Positions 1 through 6,558 of a DNA stretch of 13,421 nt are shown in pieces (position 1 is the stretch's first letter; each line of letters starts with the position of its first letter). Source of the stretch: Prevotella sp. (GTDB lineage: Bacteria; Bacteroidota; Bacteroidia; Bacteroidales; Bacteroidaceae); assembly GCA_016283605.1 (NCBI GenBank), contig JAEENF010000249.1, positions 1 through 13,421 of the forward strand. The letters run 5' to 3'. The position numbers and the translations under genes were made by a program. Under the pieces are notes generated by a model. It was not told where the DNA came from and ran no database searches. It saw only the letters and a list, made by a program, of their open reading frames with translations.

Positions 1-151
1 ATCCAAGAAATTGAAAACGGTTCGTTTCTTCTACCCAAGCACCTGTACATTATTAATAATATAAAGGCGCTCGCTTCTTGTACTACTTCTGTCTATGTAA
101 ATCTTTCAAAGAACTCTTTCTTCATGCAAAACGCTCGTTTTTGAGCGAAAG
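1..151 (-). other. Probable rRNA operon leader (5' part of the transcript)
   Basis: Read on the minus strand, this stretch runs downstream of a strong promoter and contains no open reading frame. It carries a boxA-like TTCTTTGAAAGATT (minus strand, about 103-116) followed by AAGTAGTACAAG (about 79-90), which resembles the leader upstream of 16S rRNA in Bacteroidales as I remember it. A small hairpin (stem 132-136 with 143-147) lies just after the expected transcription start. The 16S gene itself would begin beyond the left edge, so the identification is an inference from leader-like sequence and promoter strength. The alternative is the 5' UTR of some other highly expressed gene. Confidence 0.6.
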
Positions 152-157
152 CGGGTG

Positions 158-187
158 CAAAGGTACTGCTTTTTTCCGAACCGCCAA
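158..187 (-). promoter_or_regulatory. Strong minus-strand promoter, probably of the rRNA operon
   Basis: On the minus strand there is TTTTG (positions 189-185) as the -33 element, then 19 bases, then TACCTTTG (165-158), a full match to the Bacteroidetes -7 consensus TAnnTTTG at near-ideal spacing. AT-rich A/T-tract sequence upstream (about 188-230) could act as an UP-like element. It is the only promoter in the window with both elements clearly matched at good spacing, consistent with driving a stable RNA operon. Confidence 0.75.
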
Positions 188-427
188 AACTTTTCGGGAA
201 AAATTTTCAGTTTCAGGACGGAAAAATTACAAGTCTTGACAAACATCAAGAACGGAAATAGTTTACACCTTATTATATATTACGCGCGCGATGGATTTTA
301 GGGCACCAACACATCCCCTGACACGCCCTTGCCACCAAGGCACTACATAGGTAATACCTTAGCGCTACAAATCCCGGCTTTTTGAGTTAATTTCTGATAA
401 AAAGATGGTTTTTGGCCAAAAAGTTTG
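188..427. other. Intergenic spacer between divergent promoters, no gene seen
   Basis: No convincing reading frame is seen on either strand. The stretch holds AT-rich sequence next to the minus-strand promoter, a 6-base inverted repeat (234-239 with 246-251) without a T-tract, a CG-alternating run near 283-290, a 5-base stem (327-331 with 336-340) and the short palindrome AGGTA-A-TACCT (349-359). None is strong enough to name as a terminator or operator. Confidence 0.6.
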
Positions 428-435
428 TAACTTTG
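428..435 (+). promoter_or_regulatory. -7 promoter element of the tsaB-DUF4290-murA-rimM cluster
   Basis: TAACTTTG matches the Bacteroidetes -7 consensus TAnnTTTG. Transcription would start near 442 and give a 5' UTR of roughly 20 bases before the ATG at 465. No good -33 TTG is seen at the usual distance. The element decides the tsaB start, because the in-frame ATG at 405 lies upstream of it. Confidence 0.65.
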
Positions 436-464
436 CAACTTATAATATAAGAAACCCAGAAAGG

Positions 465-1166
465 ATGTCGACAATATTACATATAGAGACTAGTACGGAG
501 GTTTGTTCCGTAGCCGTTTCAGAGGATTCTCAAGTCATTTTCCAGCAGGAAGACCACAGTGGTCCGAATCATGCAGAACGGCTTGGGGCAATGGTGGACG
601 AGGCTCTTTCATTTACTGACAATCACGCCATACCATTCGATGCCGTTGCTGTAAGCAGCGGTCCGGGATCGTATACCGGTCTGCGCATTGGCGTATCAAT
701 GGCCAAAGGTATCTGCTACGGCAGAAATCTGAAACTGATTGCCGTACCCACCCTAGAGCTGCTCTGCGTTCCCGTACTGCTTCGCGAGATCCCTGAAGAC
801 GACGCCCTACTATGTCCGATGCTTGATGCACGACGAATGGAAGTTTACGCCGGCATCTACAATCGGGCTCTGAAGCCTGTCCGCGAAATCGGTGCAGACA
901 TCGTGACGACAGACACGTATAAGAAATACCTAGATGCGCATCCCGTATATTTCTTCGGCAACGGTGCTAAAAAATGTATGGAAACCATCAATCATCCGAA
1001 TGCCCGCCTGATAGAAGGCATTGAGCCGCTTGCTAAATGGATGCAGCCACTTGCCGAACGCCGTTTCCTCAACGAGCAGTTTGAAGACGTGGCCTATTAC
1101 GTGCCTTATTATCTGAAAGACTTCGTGGCAAAGAAGCCGAAAGACTTGTTGAACATTGAACATTGA
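465..1166 (+). CDS. tsaB: tRNA threonylcarbamoyladenosine biosynthesis protein TsaB
   Basis: This 233-residue protein is the TsaB subunit, an inactive Kae1-like ASKHA-fold partner of TsaD. Together with TsaC and TsaE it makes N6-threonylcarbamoyladenosine at position 37 of ANN-decoding tRNAs in the cytoplasm. The family signature is plain: N-terminal ILHIETSTEVCSVAV (residues 4-18) and SSGPGSYTGLRIGVSMAKGI (64-83), the conserved TsaB core. Length fits the family. I chose the ATG at 465 over the in-frame ATG at 405 because a TAACTTTG promoter element lies between them and homology begins at 465. It heads a cluster with DUF4290, murA and rimM; the next start is 9 bases after the stop. Its last codons (LLNIEH) fall in a 7-base tandem repeat, so the C-terminal tail may be repeat-derived. 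Confidence 0.93.
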   Translation: MSTILHIETSTEVCSVAVSEDSQVIFQQEDHSGPNHAERLGAMVDEALSFTDNHAIPFDAVAVSSGPGSYTGLRIGVSMAKGICYGRNLKLIAVPTLELLCVPVLLREIPEDDALLCPMLDARRMEVYAGIYNRALKPVREIGADIVTTDTYKKYLDAHPVYFFGNGAKKCMETINHPNARLIEGIEPLAKWMQPLAERRFLNEQFEDVAYYVPYYLKDFVAKKPKDLLNIEH

Positions 1167-1178
1167 AGATTAATTATG
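1151..1178 (+). repeat. Heptamer tandem repeat across the tsaB stop
   Basis: Seven-base units GAACATT, GAACATT, GAAGATT and a decayed AATTATG run head to tail. They span the last codons and TGA stop of tsaB and reach the ATG of the DUF4290 gene. Two units are identical and one differs at a single base; the fourth is a weak match and may be chance. Confidence 0.6.
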
Positions 1179-1772
1179 GATATCAAAGGATTAGACTACA
1201 ACACGCAACGCGAGAAATTGATTATGCCTGAGTACGGGCGTGAGATTCAGAAAATGGTGGAATACGCCTGCGAACTTCCTACGAAAGAAGAGCGTCTGAA
1301 ATGCGCCAAGACCATTATCCGTCAGATGGAGACGAAGAACCCTCTGCTACGTGAAAATACTGACTACGAGCAGACACTTTGGGACCATCTCTACCTCATG
1401 AGTCACCGTGAGTTGGACATCGATTGGCCTTTCGATGTTTCGGAGGCCGACAAGATCCTATCGAAGCCAAATCCGATGAAATTGCCCAACGGCAACATCA
1501 AGCTACGCCATTACGGTCATCTTGTGGAAGAACTCTTCGAACAGTTGAAGACTATGCCCGAAGGAGAAGAACGCGACGCTCTGGTCAGCAAAACCGCCAA
1601 CCAGATGAAACGCGATCTGGCCACATGGGGACACGGTTCGATGGATGATGAGCGCGTAGCCAGTGATCTGGCCAGATTCACCGATGGCGTCATTCAACTC
1701 GACCTGAACAATTTCGTGTTTGAGAAACTCAACAACAACGACAAGAAGCAATCTGGAAAGAAAAAGAAATAA
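1176..1772 (+). CDS. DUF4290 family protein, function unknown
   Basis: This 198-residue soluble protein matches my memory of DUF4290, a family confined to Bacteroidetes and commonly found next to murA. Visible traits are an N-terminal segment LDYNTQREKLIMPEYGR (residues 6-22), a conserved-looking WDHLYLMSHRELDIDWPF (69-86), a charged, probably helical middle, WGHGSMDDERVASDLARF (151-168) and a lysine-rich tail ending in KKKK. There is no signal peptide or membrane segment, so a cytoplasmic location is inferred. No catalytic motif is recognised. It starts 9 bases after tsaB and ends 9 bases before murA, so it is probably cotranscribed with both. The context links it to growth functions (cell wall, ribosome, tRNA modification), but no specific role can be given. 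Confidence 0.88.
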   Translation: MDIKGLDYNTQREKLIMPEYGREIQKMVEYACELPTKEERLKCAKTIIRQMETKNPLLRENTDYEQTLWDHLYLMSHRELDIDWPFDVSEADKILSKPNPMKLPNGNIKLRHYGHLVEELFEQLKTMPEGEERDALVSKTANQMKRDLATWGHGSMDDERVASDLARFTDGVIQLDLNNFVFEKLNNNDKKQSGKKKK

Positions 1773-1781
1773 CGACGGCCT

Positions 1782-3104
1782 ATGGCATCATTTATCATTG
1801 AAGGTGGACATCCGTTAACCGGTGAGATCACACCGCAGGGCGCAAAGAACGAAGCCCTGCAGGTGATTTGCGCATCGTTGCTGACTGAGGAAGAGGTCAT
1901 CATCCACAACATTCCTGATATTCGTGACGTTAACAACCTGATACAGCTGTTGAGAGATATCGGGGTGAAGATTTCGAGGAAAGAGGAAGGAGGAACGAGT
2001 AAGGATAACACTTATTCATTCCAAGCGGATGATCTGAACCTGAACTATCTGGAGAGCGACGAGTTCGTCCACAAATGTGCAGAACTCAGAGGAAGTGTCC
2101 TGATGATAGGACCGCTATTGGCGCGCATGGGCAAGGCTGTCATCACCCAACCAGGAGGTGACAAGATCGGGCGTCGCCGACTGGACACCCACTTCCTTGG
2201 TTTTGAGAAGCTCGGTGCAAAATTTAACCGCATCGAAGGCCGGAACGTCTATGAGATAGCCGCCAAACAACTCAAAGGCACCTATATGCTGCTCGATGAA
2301 GCCTCTGTAACAGGAACCGCCAACATCATCATGGCCGCTGTCTTTGCCAAAGGTACCACTACCATCTATAATGCCGCTTGTGAACCCTACATCCAACAAC
2401 TCTGTCACCTGCTAAACGCGATGGGTGCTAACATCAGCGGTATTGGTTCCAACCTGCTGACCATCGTTGGCGTAAAGAGTCTGCATGGTACTGAACATCG
2501 GATTCTTCCTGACATGATCGAAGTTGGTTCATTTATCGGCATGGCCGCGATGTGCGGGGAGGGTATACGTATCAAAAACGTATCTGTAGAGAATCTTGGT
2601 ATCATCCCAGATGCATTCCGCAGGTTAGGAGTAAAAATCAAGGTTGAGGGCGACGACCTCATCATTCCCAAACAACGGCATTACGAGATACCATCATTCA
2701 TCGATGGCACCATCATGACTCTGGCCGATGCCCCTTGGCCAGGACTCACTCCAGACCTCCTGTCTGTCCTGATTGTGGTTGCCACTCAGGCCAGAGGTAG
2801 CGTGCTTTTCCACCAGAAAATGTTTGAGAGCCGTCTTTTCTTTGTTGACAAACTGATAGACATGGGTGCGCAAATCATTCTCTGCGATCCACATCGCGCC
2901 GTTGTTGTTGGTCACGACAGAAAAATCACACTTCGTGGCGGTCGAATGTCGAGTCCGGATATCCGTGCAGGCATCGCTTTGTTGATAGCCGCCATGAGTG
3001 CTAACGGCACAAGTCGTATCGACAACATCGAACAGATAGACCGCGGCTACGAGAATATCGAGGCTCGTCTAAATCTATTAGGTGCCAAAATCACTAGGGC
3101 ATGA
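1782..3104 (+). CDS. murA: UDP-N-acetylglucosamine 1-carboxyvinyltransferase (Asp-type MurA)
   Basis: MurA transfers enolpyruvate from PEP to UDP-GlcNAc, the first committed step of peptidoglycan synthesis, in the cytoplasm. The 440-residue protein shows the two-domain EPSP-synthase-like fold throughout: AKNEALQ with the substrate-binding Lys22, GPLLARMGKAVITQPGG (110-126), the PWPGLTPD segment with the catalytic-base Asp325 (equivalent to E. coli Asp305), and SPDIRAG with Arg395. At the active-site loop, where E. coli has Cys115, this protein has Asp127 (PGGDKIGRRRLDTH, codon GAC at 2160-2162). That Cys-to-Asp form is known in other bacteria and gives insensitivity to fosfomycin, which alkylates the Cys. 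Length is somewhat above the E. coli enzyme. Its stop overlaps the rimM start in ATGA, suggesting translational coupling. Confidence 0.96.
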   Translation: MASFIIEGGHPLTGEITPQGAKNEALQVICASLLTEEEVIIHNIPDIRDVNNLIQLLRDIGVKISRKEEGGTSKDNTYSFQADDLNLNYLESDEFVHKCAELRGSVLMIGPLLARMGKAVITQPGGDKIGRRRLDTHFLGFEKLGAKFNRIEGRNVYEIAAKQLKGTYMLLDEASVTGTANIIMAAVFAKGTTTIYNAACEPYIQQLCHLLNAMGANISGIGSNLLTIVGVKSLHGTEHRILPDMIEVGSFIGMAAMCGEGIRIKNVSVENLGIIPDAFRRLGVKIKVEGDDLIIPKQRHYEIPSFIDGTIMTLADAPWPGLTPDLLSVLIVVATQARGSVLFHQKMFESRLFFVDKLIDMGAQIILCDPHRAVVVGHDRKITLRGGRMSSPDIRAGIALLIAAMSANGTSRIDNIEQIDRGYENIEARLNLLGAKITRA

Positions 3105-3610
3105 TAAAAAGAGAAGACGTCTATAAAATCGGTAAACTGGGTAGGACTCACGGTGTGAAGGGAGAGATCAGCTTTCTCTTCGACGATGATGTATTCGACC
3201 GTGTAGACGCTGACTATCTGGTGCTTGACATCGACGGCATCCTAGTACCTTTCTTTATGGAGGAATACCGCTTTAAGAGTGATTCCAACGCATTGGTAAA
3301 ATTCGAAGACATCGACTCTCAAGAGCGCGCCCAACAACTGACGGGGATAGACGTCTACTTCCCGCACACCCTCGCCGACAATGATGAGAACTGTATCTCC
3401 TGGGCCGCCATCGTAGGCTTCGACATCATCGATGCCGACAGCGGGAACAAAATAGGCCGCATCGCCTCCGTCGACGACACGACCATCAATATCCTCTTCG
3501 AACTCGAAGACGGATGCCTCATCCCAGCCTCCGAAGACCTCATCACCGCTATCGACCAGCAGGCCCGCACCATCACCATGCAATTGCCCGAGGGACTGCT
3601 AAACTTGTAA
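3101..3610 (+). CDS. rimM: Ribosome maturation factor RimM
   Basis: RimM binds ribosomal protein S19 in the 30S subunit and helps mature the 16S 3' domain. The 169-residue protein has the usual two parts. The N-terminal RimM beta-barrel carries the family motif IGKLGRTHGVKGEISF (residues 10-25). The C-terminal PRC-barrel-like domain runs from about residue 95 (ISWAAIVGFDIIDADSG) to LIPASEDLITAID and a short hydrophobic end. Length is normal for the family. It overlaps murA by 4 bases (ATGA), so it is the last gene of the tsaB-DUF4290-murA-rimM cluster. The 21-base tandem repeats begin directly after its TAA. No hairpin terminator is visible behind it, so some readthrough into dxr is possible. 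Confidence 0.94.
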   Translation: MIKREDVYKIGKLGRTHGVKGEISFLFDDDVFDRVDADYLVLDIDGILVPFFMEEYRFKSDSNALVKFEDIDSQERAQQLTGIDVYFPHTLADNDENCISWAAIVGFDIIDADSGNKIGRIASVDDTTINILFELEDGCLIPASEDLITAIDQQARTITMQLPEGLLNL

Positions 3611-3694
3611 ACGATGTCGCAGTTTTAACAAACAATGTCTTTGTTTTATTAATCAATGCCTTTGTTTTATCAAACATTGGCGTAGTTTTAGCTT
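3611..3694 (+). repeat. Four degenerate 21-base tandem repeats (type A)
   Basis: Four head-to-tail units of exactly 21 bases occupy 3611-3631, 3632-3652, 3653-3673 and 3674-3694. All share GTTTTA at the same place (3622, 3643, 3664 and 3685) and a nearby ATG/ATT at units' positions 4-6; the middle two units are most alike (CAATGYCTTTGTTTTAT). The array begins at the first base after the rimM stop. In one plus frame it reads as heptads (NDVAVLT, NNVFVLL, INAFVLS, NIGVVLA), but this frame has no start of its own. Confidence 0.8.
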
Positions 3695-3698
3695 TACC

Positions 3699-3762
3699 CC
3701 GTACCTCACAACCTTTAAGTCCGGCACTTTCTACCTTTTAGCCGGCACCTCTCAACATTTTG
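3699..3762 (+). repeat. Three degenerate 21-22-base tandem repeats (type B)
   Basis: Units lie at 3699-3719, 3720-3741 and 3742-3762. The last two share CCGGCAC exactly 21 bases apart (3721 and 3742). The first and third share ACCTC-CAAC and a following T-run. Each unit ends in a T-rich stretch, as in the type A array just upstream, so the two arrays may be diverged parts of one element. Confidence 0.6.
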
Positions 3763-3808
3763 ACACAAAAAATTCACCGAAAGATAGTGCGGTTTCGCAG
3801 ATTTTTCG

Positions 3809-3816
3809 TACTTTTG
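3809..3816 (+). promoter_or_regulatory. -7 promoter element of dxr-rseP
   Basis: TACTTTTG matches the Bacteroidetes -7 consensus and lies 21 bases before the dxr ATG at 3838, giving a very short 5' UTR. No TTG is seen at the ideal -33 distance. An alternative TTG start codon at 3760, in frame with dxr, lies upstream of the promoter and is unlikely to be used. Confidence 0.7.
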
Positions 3817-3837
3817 CACGCGAAAACTGCAAAGACA

Positions 3838-5001
3838 ATGAAAGAAAAGAAGCAAATAGCCATACTCGGCTCTACGGGGTCGATAGGAACACAGGCACTC
3901 GAAGTCATCGAGGAACACTCTGACCTTTATGAGGTCTATTGCCTGACAGCGAACAACAAGGTAGAGCTGTTGGCTGAACAGGCCCACAAGTTCAAGCCCG
4001 CCGCCATCGTGATTGCCAATGAACAGCGCTACGATGAGTTGAAGTCGCTGATGAGCGATATGCCTGATGTCAAAGTCTATGCCGGTGCTCAGGCTTTGAA
4101 CGAGATCGTAGAAGCAGGCCCCATCAACATGGTGCTGACGGCGATGGTCGGCTTCGCAGGATTGAATCCCACTATCCACGCCATCAAGGCAGGCAAGACC
4201 ATCTGCCTGGCTAATAAAGAGACACTCGTGGTGGCAGGAGAGTTGATATTGCAGTTGGCCCAGCAGTACCACACCCCTATCCTACCCGTCGACAGTGAGC
4301 ACTCTGCTATCTTCCAAAGTCTCGTCGGCGAGGATATGAATCCGATAGAAAAGATCCTGCTGACAGCCTCCGGAGGTCCTTTCCGTCTGAAGACGATGGA
4401 AGAAATTGCCCATGTGACGAAAGCCGACGCCCTGCGCCATCCCACATGGGACATGGGCGCCAAGATCACCATCGACTCGGCTTCGATGATGAACAAAGGT
4501 TTCGAGGTCATCGAGGCCAAGTGGCTCTTCGGTGTCGACGCCAAGCAGATACAGGTATTAGTGCATCCGCAGTCCATTGTCCATAGCGCTGTGCAGTTCC
4601 AGGACGGCTCTGTGAAGGCCCAGCTCGGTGTGCCGGATATGCGTTTGCCGATACAATATGCCTTCTCTTTCCCACAGCGTCTGCACCTAAGCGGTGAGCG
4701 CCTTGATCTATTTGCAGCACAGCATCTGGATTTCTTCGAGCCAGACCTGAAGAAGTTCCGCTGTCTGGCCCTCGCTTTCGAGGCCATTGACAAGGGCGGC
4801 AATATGCCCTGTATCGTAAATGCTGCCAACGAGATCGTAAATCGCGGGTTCCTCGAAGACAAGTGTGGTTTCTTGCAGATGGGCGACATCATCGCCGAGA
4901 CGATGCAGCGCGCCACCTTCGACAAGAATCCCTCATACGATACCTATATTGCAACCGACGCAGAAGCGCGCCGCATCGCAACAGAACTCATGAACAAATA
5001 A
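3838..5001 (+). CDS. dxr: 1-deoxy-D-xylulose 5-phosphate reductoisomerase
   Basis: Dxr (IspC) converts DXP to 2-C-methyl-D-erythritol 4-phosphate with NADPH and a divalent metal, the first committed step of the MEP isoprenoid pathway, in the cytoplasm. The 387-residue protein shows the NADPH-binding ILGSTGSIGTQALEVI (residues 9-24), LANKETLVVAGE (124-135), metal ligands in VDSEHSAIFQSL (Asp152, Glu154), TASGGPFR (176-183), HPTWDMGAKITIDSASMMNK (201-220) and GFEVIEAKWLF (221-231, with the third metal ligand Glu223). The key residues are intact, so the enzyme should be active. The ATG at 3838 was chosen because homology (KQIAILGSTG) starts there and the promoter lies just upstream. rseP follows after 6 bases. 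The E. coli enzyme is the fosmidomycin target. Confidence 0.97.
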   Translation: MKEKKQIAILGSTGSIGTQALEVIEEHSDLYEVYCLTANNKVELLAEQAHKFKPAAIVIANEQRYDELKSLMSDMPDVKVYAGAQALNEIVEAGPINMVLTAMVGFAGLNPTIHAIKAGKTICLANKETLVVAGELILQLAQQYHTPILPVDSEHSAIFQSLVGEDMNPIEKILLTASGGPFRLKTMEEIAHVTKADALRHPTWDMGAKITIDSASMMNKGFEVIEAKWLFGVDAKQIQVLVHPQSIVHSAVQFQDGSVKAQLGVPDMRLPIQYAFSFPQRLHLSGERLDLFAAQHLDFFEPDLKKFRCLALAFEAIDKGGNMPCIVNAANEIVNRGFLEDKCGFLQMGDIIAETMQRATFDKNPSYDTYIATDAEARRIATELMNK

Positions 5002-5007
5002 AAAGCA

Positions 5008-6441
5008 ATGGAAATATTTCTGATAAGACTATTACAATTTATGCTGGCCATCGGCCTGCTGGTGCTGCTCCACGAGGGCGGCCATTTCTTCTTTGCCAAG
5101 CTCTTTGGTGTACGTGTAGACAAGTTCTACCTCTTTTTCGACCCCAGCATCTGGAAATGGGACGGTAGCCTCTTTAAGTTCAAGCCCAAGAACAGCGACA
5201 CGCAATATGGTGTGGGATGGTTGCCCCTCGGCGGCTACTGTAAGATTGCCGGTATGATCGACGAGAGTTTTGATACAGAACAGATGAAACAGCCCGAGCA
5301 ACCTTGGGAATTCCGTGCGAAACCCGCCTGGCAGCGACTGCTGATTATGATCGGTGGTGTGCTCGTGAACTTCCTGCTCGCGCTCTTTATCTACTCGATG
5401 ATCCTGTTCCACTGGGGTGACACCTATATCCCTGTGAAGAACATGTCGATGGGTATGAAGTTCAACACCGAAGCTAAGGCCCTCGGTTTCAAGGATGGTG
5501 ATATCCTCGTCGGCACCGAGAAGGGCGAATTCAAGGACTTCTCTGCCGACCTCTTCCGCGACATCTCGGAGGCCAAACGCGTAGACATCATCCGCAATGG
5601 TAAGGCGATGAGTCTCAACCTTCCTGGTGAAATCAACCTCCTGGGTATGCTGAAAGCCGAGCCTGCATTCGTCCGTCCGCTGATTCCTGCTGAGGTAGAC
5701 AGTGTGATGGCTGACAGTCCAGCAGCCAGCATCGGACTCCAGAAAGGAGACAAAATTGTTGCTATCAACGGTAAGGCTATCGACAGCTATAATGAGTTCA
5801 CCGACCAACTCGGCGTGCTCGAGGACATGATGACTGCCGCTAAGACGTCAGAAGACAGTCTGAAGGTCCGCACCGCCACCATCGTCTATGAGCGCGAAGG
5901 TCTTGCTACAGAAGCCACCGCAGAGGGACAGACGGCCACAGCCGTAGCTATCCGCGATACGGCTACTGTGACGCTCACGCCGGAGTTGAAACTCGGATTC
6001 TTTGTGAAGGCCATCGCCGGCATCTATGAACCCATTACCAAGGAATACGGATTCTTCGAGAGTTTCCCAGCAGGCATTAAGTATGGTTGGAACGTGCTGG
6101 CCGGATACGTAGGCGACATGAAGTATGTCTTCACCGCCGATGGAGCCAAGTCCTTAGGCGGTTTCGGTGCCATCGGCAGTCTCTTCCCGCCAACATGGGA
6201 CTGGTATCTGTTCTGGAAGATGACCGCCTTCCTGAGCATCATCCTCGCCTTCATGAACATCTTGCCCATCCCCGCCCTTGACGGTGGACACGTGCTGTTC
6301 CTGATCTATGAGATGATCACGCGTCGCAAGCCCTCAGAGACCTTCATGATCCGTGCCGAGTACGTCGGATTTGGTATACTGATCCTGTTAATGGTCTTTG
6401 CAAACCTTAACGATATCCTGCGTTGGTTAGGATATATGTAG
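5008..6441 (+). CDS. rseP: RIP metalloprotease RseP (site-2 protease)
   Basis: This is an inner-membrane intramembrane zinc protease of the M50B/site-2 family. The 477-residue protein has a first membrane helix with the zinc motif HEGGH (His22, Glu23, His26), GWLPLGGYCKIAGM (70-83, the membrane-associated beta-loop), a second helix (about 111-131), a long periplasmic part with one degenerate PDZ-like segment (about 145-205) and a clear PDZ domain (about 225-270, with ADSPAASIGLQKGDKIVAING), then helices near 405-435 and 450-470. The third ligand motif NILPIPALDGGH (417-428) supplies Asp425. All catalytic elements are present. It is cotranscribed with dxr (6-base gap) and followed by a strong terminator. 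In E. coli RseP cuts the anti-sigma factor RseA and leftover signal peptides; no RseA partner is visible here, so the substrate is unknown. Confidence 0.95.
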   Translation: MEIFLIRLLQFMLAIGLLVLLHEGGHFFFAKLFGVRVDKFYLFFDPSIWKWDGSLFKFKPKNSDTQYGVGWLPLGGYCKIAGMIDESFDTEQMKQPEQPWEFRAKPAWQRLLIMIGGVLVNFLLALFIYSMILFHWGDTYIPVKNMSMGMKFNTEAKALGFKDGDILVGTEKGEFKDFSADLFRDISEAKRVDIIRNGKAMSLNLPGEINLLGMLKAEPAFVRPLIPAEVDSVMADSPAASIGLQKGDKIVAINGKAIDSYNEFTDQLGVLEDMMTAAKTSEDSLKVRTATIVYEREGLATEATAEGQTATAVAIRDTATVTLTPELKLGFFVKAIAGIYEPITKEYGFFESFPAGIKYGWNVLAGYVGDMKYVFTADGAKSLGGFGAIGSLFPPTWDWYLFWKMTAFLSIILAFMNILPIPALDGGHVLFLIYEMITRRKPSETFMIRAEYVGFGILILLMVFANLNDILRWLGYM

Positions 6442-6462
6442 CTTTTTAGTTAAAGATTATTA

Positions 6463-6509
6463 AATCGGCTGCCGTTTTGCGAAATGGCAGCCGATTCTTT
6501 ATTTTTTTT
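6463..6509 (+). terminator. Intrinsic terminator after dxr-rseP
   Basis: A perfect 11-base-pair GC-rich stem (6463-6473 with 6486-6496) extends through a G-U and three A-U pairs to a four-base loop at 6478-6481. A T-rich tract follows at 6496-6509. It ends the rseP unit and lies immediately before the promoter of the next gene. Confidence 0.93.
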
Positions 6510-6512
6510 CAC

Positions 6513-6520
6513 TATATTTG
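6513..6520 (+). promoter_or_regulatory. -7 promoter element of the C10 peptidase gene
   Basis: TATATTTG matches TAnnTTTG and lies only 3 bases after the terminator T-tract. The peptidase ATG at 6559 is 38 bases downstream. No clear -33 TTG is seen, since that position falls in the terminator stem. The in-frame ATG at 6484 is inside the terminator hairpin and upstream of this promoter. Confidence 0.65.
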
Positions 6521-6558
6521 TAGCGGAACTCAAAAACAAAACCCAAAACAATTCGCAT

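Noticed and set aside
234..251. Inverted repeat in the left spacer as a terminator
   Set aside because: The stem is only 6 base pairs, not GC-rich, and lacks a T-tract on either strand.
349..359. Palindrome AGGTA-A-TACCT as an operator
   Set aside because: A single 5-base half-site pair about 70 bases before the -7 element has no second copy and no known match.
2160..2162. MurA as an inactive paralogue because the catalytic Cys is missing
   Set aside because: Asp at this position is known in active MurA enzymes, and the other key residues are present.
3514..3741. Plus-strand frame of 75 residues covering the rimM end and the repeat array
   Set aside because: Its only start lies inside rimM in another frame, the N-terminal part is His/Arg/Pro-rich shadow sequence, and no ribosome site is seen. 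It is kept only as a low-interest finding.
3611..3762. CRISPR array
   Set aside because: Units are contiguous and degenerate with no spacers between them, the period is 21 bases, and there are no cas genes nearby.
4089..4925. 278-residue open frame on the minus strand opposite dxr
   Set aside because: It lies wholly inside the well-supported dxr gene, has a composition rich in Ser, Arg and Cys typical of antisense frames, and shows no recognisable domain.
5032..5808. 258-residue open frame on the minus strand opposite rseP
   Set aside because: It is antisense to a clear site-2 protease gene, has no promoter or recognisable motif, and its residues mirror the codon pattern of rseP.
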